From positions 48,002-112,001 of the forward strand of contig NZ_QFRW01000080.1 of NCBI RefSeq assembly GCF_003265355.1: 64,000 nt of DNA, read 5' to 3'. The notes below the pieces were generated by a model. That model worked only from the letters and a program-made list of their open reading frames with translations. It made no database searches and had not been told where the DNA came from. This DNA comes from Glycomyces dulcitolivorans. Lineage in GTDB: Bacteria > Actinomycetota > Actinomycetes > Mycobacteriales > Micromonosporaceae. Both the position numbers and the translations under genes were made by a program. The stretch's first letter is position 1. Every line of letters starts with the position of its first letter. Positions 1 to 8,606 of the stretch are shown in pieces.

Positions 1-744
1 GATGCTGACCGGCGGCTCCTGGCCGTCGACCGTCTCGGCCTTGAGGTGGAGTGCGGTGGGCACCTTGCTGTCTCCGGAGTATTCGAGCTCGACCGTGTAC
101 TGGACCTCGCGTCCGGATCCGCCGTTCTCGGGCGACTTGACGGCGTCGGCGACGGCGTTCTCGAAGTCCTTCATGGCGGGGTCGTTGGCGTTCCGGTGGA
201 GGGTCACGAAGTTCTCGTAGTCCTTCCACCGGTCGTCCGGCAGCGTTCCCTTGTTGTCGACGGTGGCGCGGTCCTGGTCCTGGAGGTCGATGTGGTTGGT
301 CCCGCCGAGTTGCGCCCCGAGAATGTGCCCGCGGTTCATTCCGACTTGGCCGACTTCCTTTCCGGGAGGAATGCCGTTGAAGCCGTAGTGGCCCATCTTC
401 TGCGTCTTGGACTGGACCGAGGTGAATTCGCCGTCCTTCAACGTCACCGTCATCTCGGTCACGCGACCCTGGTCGTCCCTCGTGTATTTCGGGTTGTACT
501 TCGGATCCGCGTTCTTGGTCGGCTCGGTCGGCTTGTCGGAGCGCTTCCGCGGCCGCTTCGGCGGCCCTTCGCCGCCCGTCGGCTTGGCCTTGCCCTTTGC
601 ACCGGTCGCTCTGGCCTTGTCGGAGTCGCCCTTGTTGCTCGTGCCGTCGAGTTTGGTGCGGCCGACCCGTTTCTTGCGCTGGTGAAGGCCGAGCAGCCCG
701 ATCAGCACGGGGACGAGTGCGGTCTGGAGGATGAAGCGGCGCAT
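1..744 (-). CDS. DNA/RNA non-specific endonuclease-type toxin, C-terminus cut by window edge
   Basis: Reading leftward from ATG 744, the frame stays open to the window edge (at least 248 residues). A hydrophobic N-terminus (about residues 3-20) is followed by a Lys/Pro/Gly-rich linker (about 25-85). A folded region then carries NRGHILGAQLGG with His140, close to the DRGH catalytic motif of the Endonuclea_NS_2 family, with Asn in place of the usual Asp. The start lies 5 bases after the stop of the WXG-type gene at 750, so the two are probably co-transcribed. Linkage to type VII substrates suggests an exported nuclease effector; an immunity gene would lie past the left edge. Family from motif, role inferred. 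Confidence 0.75.
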   Translation of the reverse strand, partial: MRRFILQTALVPVLIGLLGLHQRKKRVGRTKLDGTSNKGDSDKARATGAKGKAKPTGGEGPPKRPRKRSDKPTEPTKNADPKYNPKYTRDDQGRVTEMTVTLKDGEFTSVQSKTQKMGHYGFNGIPPGKEVGQVGMNRGHILGAQLGGTNHIDLQDQDRATVDNKGTLPDDRWKDYENFVTLHRNANDPAMKDFENAVADAVKSPENGGSGREVQYTVELEYSGDSKVPTALHLKAETVDGQEPPVSI

Positions 745-749
745 GGTGG

Positions 750-1463
750 TCACCCGAAGAGGAGGTCGCGGAGGGCGGAGATGGAGTCGATGAGGCCGGT
801 GATCCAGCCGAAGATCTTGCCGACCCATTCGGTGATCCTGATGACGGCCTTGGGGATGACCCACGCCGCGCCGATGCCGACGGTGAACGCGACTTCGGCG
901 GCCCAGGCGATGAGGGAGCCGATGCACTCGGCCACGAAGTCGCGCACGAACTCGCGGACCATGGTCACCAGCTGCCCGGCGCCGCGCGTCGCGGTCGCCA
1001 TCGAGAGCGTCGTGCCGCCGATGCAGCCGAGGAAGTCCGCGTTGATGTCGCCCATCTCGCGGTAGGCATCGGCGGCCTCGCCGTCCCACGATTCCACGTC
1101 GGCATCGATGTACGCGGCCATCTGCTCGGATATCGCAAAGCACTCGTTGGCGATGTTGTCCCACGTCATCGCATGGGCCTCAACGAGGGTCGGATTCCCG
1201 GCAAGCATGTCGAGGGCCTCCTGCAGGGGTTCGACGTGCTCGATGAGCCACCCCACCCCCGCGGAGGCGAGCGTCCCGATCGGGTCGATGACCGCGCCGA
1301 CGGTCTCCAGGGCGACGCCCAGACCGGCGACGGACGCGTCGATCCAGGACCCGGAGTCGATGGCCATCGCCAGGCCCGCATACGACTCGACGATGCCGGC
1401 GCCGGCGAATCCGGCGCCCGGCTGCGGCGGGACGTCGCTCTCTGTGGCTACGAGGTCGTTCAT
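750..1463 (-). CDS. WXG100-like type VII secretion (ESX) substrate or partner
   Basis: A 237-residue protein. A helical segment carries a WDG motif (about residues 126-128) followed by Glu-Ala-Ala-Asp-Ala-Tyr, the W-x-G turn of ESX substrates. Long Ala/Gly/Ile-rich hydrophobic helices flank it (about 35-75 and 160-235). It lies 16 bases after an EspC-like gene and 5 bases before a nuclease gene, the usual order of actinobacterial ESX effector cassettes: small chaperone-like proteins first, toxin last. It may help deliver the nuclease. No secretion ATPase or membrane core gene is in the window. Family fit is by motif and context. Confidence 0.7.
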   Translation of the reverse strand: MNDLVATESDVPPQPGAGFAGAGIVESYAGLAMAIDSGSWIDASVAGLGVALETVGAVIDPIGTLASAGVGWLIEHVEPLQEALDMLAGNPTLVEAHAMTWDNIANECFAISEQMAAYIDADVESWDGEAADAYREMGDINADFLGCIGGTTLSMATATRGAGQLVTMVREFVRDFVAECIGSLIAWAAEVAFTVGIGAAWVIPKAVIRITEWVGKIFGWITGLIDSISALRDLLFG

Positions 1464-1479
1464 GGGTTCCCGCCCCGCC

Positions 1480-1794
1480 TCACAGCTCGCCTTGGAGCTG
1501 CGCGTACTCCTCGGCCGTCGCCTCGTCCACCGCCTCGTAGGCCCCGGCAGTCTCGCGCAGCGCCTGAGCGAGGAGTTCGAGGTTCTCCTGCGCCATCTCG
1601 ACGAGCCCCTTCTGGTCGGACTGGCGCTCGGCGAGGATCGGGGGCAGGAACTGGCAGATGATGCCGTAGGCCTCGTCGTCCTGCTCCACTGAGTCCATTG
1701 CGGACATTACAGCGCCGAAACGCTCTCGGAGTGCGTCGATATGGAAGGCGTGCGTGACGAGGTCATCGGTCACGACGTCGAAGTGATCGCCCAT
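1480..1794 (-). CDS. EspC/DUF2580-like small ESX protein
   Basis: About 104 helical residues beginning MGDHFDVVTDDLVTHA. This resembles the EspC-type ESX family, where an aromatic-Val start is followed by Asp-x-Leu and a conserved His-Ala. A TTG 27 bases further upstream (1821) would add nine residues, but the ATG at 1794 gives the family-like start with a GGA about ten bases before it. It is first in a compact three-gene run with the WXG-like and nuclease genes and probably acts as a secretion partner or chaperone. Confidence 0.65.
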   Translation of the reverse strand: MGDHFDVVTDDLVTHAFHIDALRERFGAVMSAMDSVEQDDEAYGIICQFLPPILAERQSDQKGLVEMAQENLELLAQALRETAGAYEAVDEATAEEYAQLQGEL

Positions 1795-2038
1795 GTCGGA
1801 TCCATTCCGATTGGAGGCCAACGGATACCGTCGGCTCTTAGTCGGTTACATCTCCGGACTATAGGTGTCATTCGGTCGCAACGGGGTTCACGTGCGTAAC
1901 GCATGAGAACCAATGGGCAGCAATGACATCGATGTGACGAAATTGACGGCAAACGACTGCCTCGCCTCCACGGCTGCCGACACTTCGGCACCGACCCCAC
2001 CGCATCACGGCCGAACTCCTCGGCCGACCAGGCAAATG

Positions 2039-2068
2039 TTGAAATTTGGCCCAAAATTTCGCTAGTCT
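2039..2068 (+). promoter_or_regulatory. Probable sigma-70-type promoter for the transglutaminase-like gene
   Basis: TTGAAA (2039-2044) and TAGTCT (2063-2068) are 18 bases apart and end 29 bases before ATG 2098. The spacer contains an imperfect inverted repeat, AAATTT-GGCCC-AAAATTT, which could be an operator. AT-rich words stand out in this GC-rich region. Confidence 0.5.
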
Positions 2069-2097
2069 CCGTTCCACCTTCAGAACGGAGCCCCCGC

Positions 2098-2964
2098 ATG
2101 ACCGCACCGGACGAACTCGCCTACTACGCCGAACCCGGCCCGCTCACCGGCGGCGGCCCGGAGCTGACGACCCTCCCCGCCGAGGTCCCGGCTCTCCTGA
2201 CAGCGATCCAAGGACTCCTGACCCACGAACCCGGCCACCCGGACCGCCCCACCGGCCACCTCCGCAGCACCACTGAAATCCTCGCCCACCTCGAACCCAC
2301 CGGCCCGCTCACCCAAGCGCGCCAACCGGACCAGCGCCTCATCGGCTGCTGCCGCCACTTCACGCTGCTCCCGGTCGCGGCCCTTCGCGCTCACGGCATC
2401 CCCGCCCGCGCCCGCTGCGGCTTCGCCGCCTACTTCCAACCCGGCTGGCACATCGACCACTGGGTGGTCGAATACTGGAACGCCGAATCCGAACGCTGGC
2501 ACCTGGCAGACGCCCAACTCGACCCCGCCCTCAGCACCCGCCTCGGCATCGACTTCGACCCGGCCAACGTCCCCAGAACGGAATTCTCCGTCGCCGGAGA
2601 CACCTGGCTCCGCTCCCGCGCAGGCGAACTCGACCCCGCCCACTGCGGCTTCCCCGGCGACGACACCCACGGCCTCTGGTGGATCGCAGGAAACCTCATC
2701 CGCGACACCGCCGCCCTCACCAAGATGGAGCTCCTCCCGTGGGACATCTGGGGAGGCATGCCCTCCCCCTCCGACCCCATCACCGAAGACCTCGCCACCC
2801 TCCTTGACGAACTCGCGGCAATCACCACAAACCCCGAAACCGCTGCCGAGGCCAGAACCCACTACCTCGAACCAGCCCTCCAAGTCCCCGCCGAGGTCTA
2901 CAACTTCATCCGCGAAGCCCGGGAACCGGTCATCACCGAGGCATCTCGGGCGATCCGACGCTAG
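2098..2964 (+). CDS. Transglutaminase-like domain protein
   Basis: A 288-residue protein with no signal peptide. The transglutaminase-like papain fold is shown by Cys84/Cys85 in GCCRHFT, by His118 and His121 in the WHIDHWVVEYW segment, and by Asp138 in LADAQLD: the Cys-His-Asp triad in the right order. Such proteins may act as amidases, peptidases or cross-linkers on peptide bonds; the substrate here is unknown. A ribosome-binding sequence (CGGAG) lies before the ATG and a promoter at 2039-2068. It is transcribed alone and converges on the DUF4287 gene. Confidence 0.75.
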   Translation: MTAPDELAYYAEPGPLTGGGPELTTLPAEVPALLTAIQGLLTHEPGHPDRPTGHLRSTTEILAHLEPTGPLTQARQPDQRLIGCCRHFTLLPVAALRAHGIPARARCGFAAYFQPGWHIDHWVVEYWNAESERWHLADAQLDPALSTRLGIDFDPANVPRTEFSVAGDTWLRSRAGELDPAHCGFPGDDTHGLWWIAGNLIRDTAALTKMELLPWDIWGGMPSPSDPITEDLATLLDELAAITTNPETAAEARTHYLEPALQVPAEVYNFIREAREPVITEASRAIRR

Positions 2965-2970
2965 CCGCGC

Positions 2971-3201
2971 TCAGGCCGCCCCGGGGTACTCGGGCCACTT
3001 TCCCGGGTTCAGCTGATACGCGACGAGCGCATTGGCATGGCCGTGCCCCAACCCATGCTCGGCCTTGAGCCAGTCCACCAGCGGCTTGTGCCCGCTGACA
3101 CCGCTGTTCTCGATCTCCTTGAGCCACTCGCCGATCGTGCGCCCGTAGGTCTTCTCGATCGAAGGAAAGTAAGCGGTCGGTCCCTTTGCCTGCTCGGCCA
3201 T
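2971..3201 (-). CDS. DUF4287 domain protein
   Basis: A 76-residue protein starting MAEQAKGPTAYFPSIEKTYG. The pattern YFPSIEKTYGR...EWL, then HGLGHGHANALVAY, matches the small DUF4287 family common in actinobacteria, whose function is unknown. ATG 3201 is preceded by GAGGAG at good spacing; the longer open frame upstream of it is Arg/Pro-rich and probably not translated. Confidence 0.8.
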   Translation of the reverse strand: MAEQAKGPTAYFPSIEKTYGRTIGEWLKEIENSGVSGHKPLVDWLKAEHGLGHGHANALVAYQLNPGKWPEYPGAA

Positions 3202-3302
3202 GACGCATCTCCTCTTGATGTCTCGCCCCTGGGGCTCCAGTGGCATCCGTATAGACGAGGCGACTCCTGAGAATTCATCGCCTACGACCGGTGTCTCCTC
3301 GC

Positions 3303-3686
3303 CTAGTTGACCCCCGGACGCTGTTTGCGGAATTTGAGGAGCCAGAGGAGGTCTATCGGGAGGTTGAGGAGGACGGCCGTGACTACGCCGGGGGCGTAGC
3401 CGCCGTTGAGGATTGCTGCGGGGATGTGGGGGATTGCGACGTTGATGAGCATGACCGTGGCCAGGAGGGTCACGGGCCAGGTCTTGTTGATGCGGATCGC
3501 GAAGAGGATCAGGGCGAGGCCGATGAGGGTTACGACGGCGGTCGCGATCTGGAAGGCGGCGGCGGAGGGCCAGGGGATGGGGAGGTCGGGCGGGAGGTCG
3601 TTGAAGAAGGCGGGGGCGGTCAGGGCCTCTTCGAGGTTGTGCACCGCGAACGCCCCGAACACCGCCCACGCCCACCGCTTTTGCAT
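3303..3686 (-). CDS. HXXEE domain membrane protein
   Basis: A 127-residue integral membrane protein starting MQKRWAWAVFGAFAVHNLEE. The His-x-x-Glu-Glu motif (His16, Glu19, Glu20) and a second NVAIPHI segment are the conserved features of the HXXEE family, whose polar residues lie in predicted membrane helices. About four membrane segments are visible. The function is unknown; a metal-binding or hydrolase role is only a suggestion from the residues. It diverges from the glycosyltransferase gene at 3802. Confidence 0.75.
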   Translation of the reverse strand: MQKRWAWAVFGAFAVHNLEEALTAPAFFNDLPPDLPIPWPSAAAFQIATAVVTLIGLALILFAIRINKTWPVTLLATVMLINVAIPHIPAAILNGGYAPGVVTAVLLNLPIDLLWLLKFRKQRPGVN

Positions 3687-3801
3687 GGGTCCAAGATTAG
3701 CGAGCGGAGCGCAAGGGCCCGGCGAAGTCGGAGGCGCCTGGCCCCTCGACACACCGTGCGGTTGTGACCTGATCGGGGGAAATAGCCGTATCGTCCGGCG
3801 G

Positions 3802-6800
3802 GTGACCAGTTCAATCGACCGGTTGGTCGAGCGTGCGCTCGGGACGGCAGGTGCCGTCAGTGTCGCGGGTATTCACGAGTGGGGGCAATTCCACAACTCG
3901 CGATTGGCCCGGCATGTGCTCGCGCGGCTTGCGTGTCCGGATGATCCGGATGCGTGTTTCCGGTTGGGGGACAAGGGGCTGGAACGCGCTGCACTGAATC
4001 TGGAGGCCGTCTGCGCGCTCGGGGCGACCGTCGGGCTCAAAGCGCGGTCTGCGGAGGAGCGTGCGACGGCGCTTCGGCTGTTCGATCTGGCCGAGCGGCG
4101 GCTCGGGGGACGGATGCCTGCCGAGTACCAGGAGCTGCATGTCCTGACGACGTATCTCAGCGGGCGGCGCGGGCGGGTCAAGTCGCTCTTGCGGACCTAC
4201 TCGGGACTATCGGGCCACTTCGCCGGGGCGTTGCATTGCCAGGACGCCCATCCGAGCAGTGGTGGGAACACTGAGGCGTTCTTGCAGCGGCTCAAGGTGT
4301 TCGCCCGTTGGCCCGAGCTCATCCTTGACGGCGGGGAGCTCTCTATCGACCGCCTCCGGACCACCGCGGTTGCCGCCATTGAGGATGGTCCGCTCGTTTC
4401 TGTGGTCATGACCTGCTTCGAACCCGACGAGAAGCTGCTGTCCGCGGTCAGGTCGGTCGTCGCGCAGTCATGGCAGCAATGGGAGCTGCTGCTCGTCGAC
4501 GACGGCTCCGGCCCGGAGTACCAGGACGTGCTGCTGGAGGCCGCCGGGCTCGACCCGCGGGTCAGGCTCATGATCCAGCCCGAGAACGCCGGGACCTACC
4601 AGGCCCGCAACCGCGCCATGGCGCTCGCCGAAGGCCAGTTCATCACCGGCCTCGATTCCGACGACTGGGCCCACCCGCGCCGCCTCGAACTCCAGGTGCA
4701 GCCGCTGATCGACCGCTCCGAACTGGTCATGGTGGAATCGCTCAGCATCGCCGTCCACAGTGACCTGTCGCTCGTCATCGACCCCCAGACCGCGGTCGTC
4801 GCCGCGAGGTCGACGCCGATCATGGTCCGCGCCCGCGCCGTGCTCCAGCGCGTCGGGTTCTACGACGAGGTCCGGCGCACCGCCGACTCCGAATACCGCT
4901 TCCGCATCAGGACTGCGTTCGGCAAGCGGCGGACCATGCGCCTGCGGGAACGCCCCCTGACGCTCGTCCGCCACGCCGACGACACCCTGTCGGCCGGCGA
5001 GGTCTCGCGGCACTGGATGTCCGCCAGCCGGTTCGCCTACCACTCCGGGTTCACCAGGTGGCACCGGAAAATCGCCAAGGACGAGGCCTCGCCCCACCTG
5101 GCGTCGATGGCCCGGCCCCGCCCCTTCCCCATCGCCGCCGACATCACCCGGAGCAAGGGCCAGAGCCTCGCGATCACCTACGACCGCATCTACGCCGCCG
5201 ACTGGAGCGTCCTCGACAAGCGCCGCCGCCGCATGCTCGACGACGCCGCCCGCCGGGCCGCCCGCGGCGGTGCGGTCGGCCTCTTCCACTGCCCCGACTG
5301 GGAACGCGTCGACGGCGACCGGGCCCTGGTCCACGAGTCGGTCCTGGAGGCGGCCGCCGAGCACGGTCTCGACTTCGTCGACCTCGACGAGCGGCACACC
5401 TCGCCCGTGGCCGTGCCGACTGCCGCCTACGCCGAACTCCTCCGCTTCGAGCACCCCGGACTCGACGCCGGCCGTGTGCACGTCCAGTCCGCCGAGCCCG
5501 CGCCTGACGTCCCGCCGCTCCCCGCGGTCGAGCTTGGACCGGGACCGAACCGCAAGCGGCGCTTGCTTAAAGCGTTCAGGTCGGTGCCCCGCGGGCTTCG
5601 CAGGTCCGTCCGGCGGCCGCTGCGCGTTGCGGCTGCGGTCGTCGTTCTGGTTGCGATTGCCTTGGCCGCCACCGGCATCGTGCCGCCCTTGGCCGCGGCT
5701 GCGGGCGTTCTGTGCCTGCTCGCGGCGGCCGTCCACTGCAGGCTCCGGTATGCGCTCGACCGCGAGCGCGTGAACGCCGTGACTCCGAAGCCTGCCAAGC
5801 CCGTCCGCACCGGCCGCTTCCCGGAATCGAAGCGCCTCATGCTGGAGCAGTGGGAGACCCGGCTCCGCAACGGCTGGTCCGTCTCGGCCGGAGCCGTCCT
5901 GACCGAGATCGCCGAGTCCGACTCGGGCCACCACGAAAGCCGGGTGCGGGCCCTCGCGGCCCTGTGCGCCCACCGGGCCGACCGCGCCCGGCGGACGCCG
6001 AGGAAGCTCGACCTCGACATCGTCATCGTGTCCACATTGAACCTCCGTGGCGGCACGTCCTCCGCCAATGCGGCCGAGATCCTCGCCTACCGGTCCGCCG
6101 GGCTCACCGTCGGGCTCGTGCACCATCCCGTGAAGGACCGCGCCATGGGCCGGCCCGTCGACCCGCGGTTGCAGGACTTGATCGACGGCGAGCGCGTCGT
6201 CCGGATCGAGCCCGGGGACGCCGTCCGCTGCGACCTCGCGATCGTGCGGTTCCCGGTGGCGCTGGCCGAGCTCATGGAGGATCTGCCGCGGATCGAGGCG
6301 GCGCGGACCGTGCTGCTGGTGAACCAGACCCCGTTCGAGGAGTACGGCCTCGCGGGCGGGTACGGGACCGCTTGGAGCGTCCGCGACGTGCACCGCAACG
6401 TCACCGACTGGCTCGGCCCCCACACCTGGTACCCGATCGGTCCGACCGTGCGGGATGTCCTTCATGGACATCATGCCGAAGAGATCAAGGGCATCGACCT
6501 CGCCGACGAGCTCTGGTACGAGACCATCGACGCCGCGGACTGGACGCCCGCCGAGCCGCGGGTCCGCGCCGAGGGCGAGCCGTTCCGGATCGGGCGCCAC
6601 AGCCGCGACCACGTCACGAAGTTCCCCAATATGGCCGGGCGGTTCCGCGCCGCCTACCCGGACGCCGAGGACGTCGAGGTGCACCTGCTCGGCGGACTCG
6701 GGGCAGTCCAGCGCCTCCTCGGGGCGGTTCCGCCGCGGTGGACCGCGCACGAGTTCGGGTCGATGTCCGCAGTGGACTTCCTTGCGAGCGTCGACGCCTA

Positions 6801-7116
6801 CTCCTACTTCATCGACGAGAACCTGGTGGAGGCCTTCGGAAGGGCGCCGCTCGAAGCCATGGCCGCGGGCGTGCCGTGCATCCTGCCACCGGGCTTCGCC
6901 GAGCTGTTCGGCGACGGCGCCCTGTACTGCGAACCTGACGGCGTCGCGGCCCTGGTGCGGCGTCTCGCCGACGACCCCGCCTTCCGCGCCGAGCGCGCCG
7001 CCGCCGGTCTGCGCACCGTCCAGGAGCGGTTCTCCTCGGAGGCGCTGCTGCGCAGGGTCAGCGGACTCGGCGCTGTCATCCCCAGTGGACAATTGAGCCT
7101 TGGAGGCGTCCGATGA
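3802..7116 (+). CDS. Bifunctional glycosyltransferase: GT2 domain plus GT4-like domain
   Basis: About 1,104 residues from GTG 3802; the start is uncertain because no clear ribosome-binding site precedes it. A GT2 (GT-A fold) domain spans about residues 198-400, with LLLVDDGSG near 231 and DSDDW at about 285-289 (sugar-nucleotide and metal binding). A membrane segment follows (about 609-647). A second GT-B, GT4-like domain (about 737-1097) begins DIVIVSTLNLRGGTSSANAAE and ends with EAFGRAPLEAMAAGVP, the typical donor-site segment. The next gene overlaps by four bases (ATGA) and carries a copy of the second domain. Likely cell-surface polysaccharide synthesis; sugar and acceptor unknown. Confidence 0.8.
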   Translation: MTSSIDRLVERALGTAGAVSVAGIHEWGQFHNSRLARHVLARLACPDDPDACFRLGDKGLERAALNLEAVCALGATVGLKARSAEERATALRLFDLAERRLGGRMPAEYQELHVLTTYLSGRRGRVKSLLRTYSGLSGHFAGALHCQDAHPSSGGNTEAFLQRLKVFARWPELILDGGELSIDRLRTTAVAAIEDGPLVSVVMTCFEPDEKLLSAVRSVVAQSWQQWELLLVDDGSGPEYQDVLLEAAGLDPRVRLMIQPENAGTYQARNRAMALAEGQFITGLDSDDWAHPRRLELQVQPLIDRSELVMVESLSIAVHSDLSLVIDPQTAVVAARSTPIMVRARAVLQRVGFYDEVRRTADSEYRFRIRTAFGKRRTMRLRERPLTLVRHADDTLSAGEVSRHWMSASRFAYHSGFTRWHRKIAKDEASPHLASMARPRPFPIAADITRSKGQSLAITYDRIYAADWSVLDKRRRRMLDDAARRAARGGAVGLFHCPDWERVDGDRALVHESVLEAAAEHGLDFVDLDERHTSPVAVPTAAYAELLRFEHPGLDAGRVHVQSAEPAPDVPPLPAVELGPGPNRKRRLLKAFRSVPRGLRRSVRRPLRVAAAVVVLVAIALAATGIVPPLAAAAGVLCLLAAAVHCRLRYALDRERVNAVTPKPAKPVRTGRFPESKRLMLEQWETRLRNGWSVSAGAVLTEIAESDSGHHESRVRALAALCAHRADRARRTPRKLDLDIVIVSTLNLRGGTSSANAAEILAYRSAGLTVGLVHHPVKDRAMGRPVDPRLQDLIDGERVVRIEPGDAVRCDLAIVRFPVALAELMEDLPRIEAARTVLLVNQTPFEEYGLAGGYGTAWSVRDVHRNVTDWLGPHTWYPIGPTVRDVLHGHHAEEIKGIDLADELWYETIDAADWTPAEPRVRAEGEPFRIGRHSRDHVTKFPNMAGRFRAAYPDAEDVEVHLLGGLGAVQRLLGAVPPRWTAHEFGSMSAVDFLASVDAYSYFIDENLVEAFGRAPLEAMAAGVPCILPPGFAELFGDGALYCEPDGVAALVRRLADDPAFRAERAAAGLRTVQERFSSEALLRRVSGLGAVIPSGQLSLGGVR

Positions 7117-8606
7117 TCGCCCAGATCGCGACGGCCGCCGCCGCCCTGGCCTTCCTCGTCCTCGCCGGGCTCGCCTGCCGCGCCGCGGTCCGGATCAGGC
7201 ACCTGCGCAAGGACACTGAAGCCCGGCAGGCCACGGCCCTGCTGCTCCACCGGCTCGCCCGCCGCCCCACAAACGGCACTGCCGACGCACAGCGGTTGCG
7301 CCGCATCGAGGAAGCCCTCGCCGGAGGCTTCCCCGACTCTGCGGTCGAAGCGGCCCGGACAGTCGCCTCCACCGGCTCCATCCCCGTTGCCGAGCGGCTC
7401 TCACTGCTGCGCAAGGTCGCCCGCTGGCAGGACGCAGACGAGCAGGCCCCCGCGCGGATCGGCCGCGTGCAGTTCGACATCGTCGTCGTCTCCCACTTCG
7501 GCCTCCCCGGCGGCACCACCTCCGCGAACGAGGCCGAGATCAAGATCTGGCACGAGCAGGGCCTCACGGTCGGCCTGCTCCACCACCCCGTCTACGACTG
7601 GGGCCCGAACGCGCCGGTCCACCCGCGCATCCGGGCGCTCGTCGACGCGGGCGCAGCGCGCCTCATCGGCGATGAAGCCGAGGTCGAGTGCGGGCTCGCG
7701 CTCGTGCGCCTGCCGATCGTCATGATGCGGCCGCTCGAACGGCGCCCCGCGATCCGGGCCGGGCGCACTGCGGTCCTGGTCAACCAGACGCCGTTCAAGT
7801 ACTACGGCGAGACCGGGCCGCGCGAGGCCGCCTGGGACGTCGCCACCGTCGCCCGCAACGTCGAGGAGTGGCTCGGCCGCCCCGTCTGGTACGCGGGCGG
7901 GCCGTGCGTCCTCGCGGCGCTGCGCGAGCACCACGCCGAGGAGACCGTCGGCCTTGACCTCGCCGATGAGCCGTGGAACGAGGTCATCGCGGTCGACGAC
8001 TGGCGCCTTCCCGGCCGCCGCGAGCCCGACTGCCGCGTCCGCATCGGCCGCCACTCCCGCGACCACGAGTTGAAATGGCCCCGGGACCCCGAGGTCCTGC
8101 TCGCCTGCCACCCCGACCGGGACCCGTTCGAGATCCACGTCCTCGGCGGCGCCGACATACCGGCTCGGACCCTCGACGGGCTGCCCGCCAACTGGACCGT
8201 CCACGAGTTCAACGCCGTCGGCGTCCGGGAGTTCCTCGCGGGGATCGACGTCTTCGCGTACTTCATCGCCGACGACGGCCTTGAGGCGTTCGGGCGCGCG
8301 CCGCTCGAAGCGATGGCCGCCGGGGTGCCCGTGATCATGGACCCGCGGTTCGCCCCCACGTTCGGGCCCGCGGCCCTCTACTGCGAACCGGGCGAGGTCG
8401 CCGCCGTCGCCGAGCGCCTCGCCGCCGACCCCGCCGCGTACGCCGCCCAGCGGTCGGCCGCCTGGGACCACCTCGAACGGCACTTCTCCGCGCGGGCGCT
8501 CATGGAACGCGTGTCACGCTGCGCCCCTTCGGCACAGCCGCGGCAGCGGACCGCGCCGTCAAGCGATCGTCATCGTGTTCCAGCCGGAGTCGATGACCGG
8601 GGATGA
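7113..8606 (+). CDS. GT4-like glycosyltransferase, paralogue of the preceding C-terminal domain
   Basis: A 497-residue protein with an N-terminal membrane anchor (about residues 3-25) and a GT-B domain. It begins DIVVVSHFGLPGGTTSANEAE, includes VLVNQTPFKYYGE, and ends with EAFGRAPLEAMAAGVPVIMD. These stretches line up closely with the C-terminal half of the upstream protein, so the pair arose by duplication. It starts inside the upstream stop (ATGA), which implies translational coupling. Its last 16 codons overlap the end of the convergent FG-GAP gene. It probably adds a sugar next to that added by its neighbour. Confidence 0.8.
   Translation: MIAQIATAAAALAFLVLAGLACRAAVRIRHLRKDTEARQATALLLHRLARRPTNGTADAQRLRRIEEALAGGFPDSAVEAARTVASTGSIPVAERLSLLRKVARWQDADEQAPARIGRVQFDIVVVSHFGLPGGTTSANEAEIKIWHEQGLTVGLLHHPVYDWGPNAPVHPRIRALVDAGAARLIGDEAEVECGLALVRLPIVMMRPLERRPAIRAGRTAVLVNQTPFKYYGETGPREAAWDVATVARNVEEWLGRPVWYAGGPCVLAALREHHAEETVGLDLADEPWNEVIAVDDWRLPGRREPDCRVRIGRHSRDHELKWPRDPEVLLACHPDRDPFEIHVLGGADIPARTLDGLPANWTVHEFNAVGVREFLAGIDVFAYFIADDGLEAFGRAPLEAMAAGVPVIMDPRFAPTFGPAALYCEPGEVAAVAERLAADPAAYAAQRSAAWDHLERHFSARALMERVSRCAPSAQPRQRTAPSSDRHRVPAGVDDRG

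Noticed and set aside
1795..1821. TTG start nine codons upstream for the EspC-like protein
   Set aside because: ATG 1794 gives the start typical of the family and a GGA sequence at usable spacing; the TTG extension adds residues not seen in the family pattern.
4468..7092. An 874-residue minus-strand open frame inside the first glycosyltransferase
   Set aside because: No domains, unnatural composition, and it lies entirely opposite a gene with clear GT motifs.
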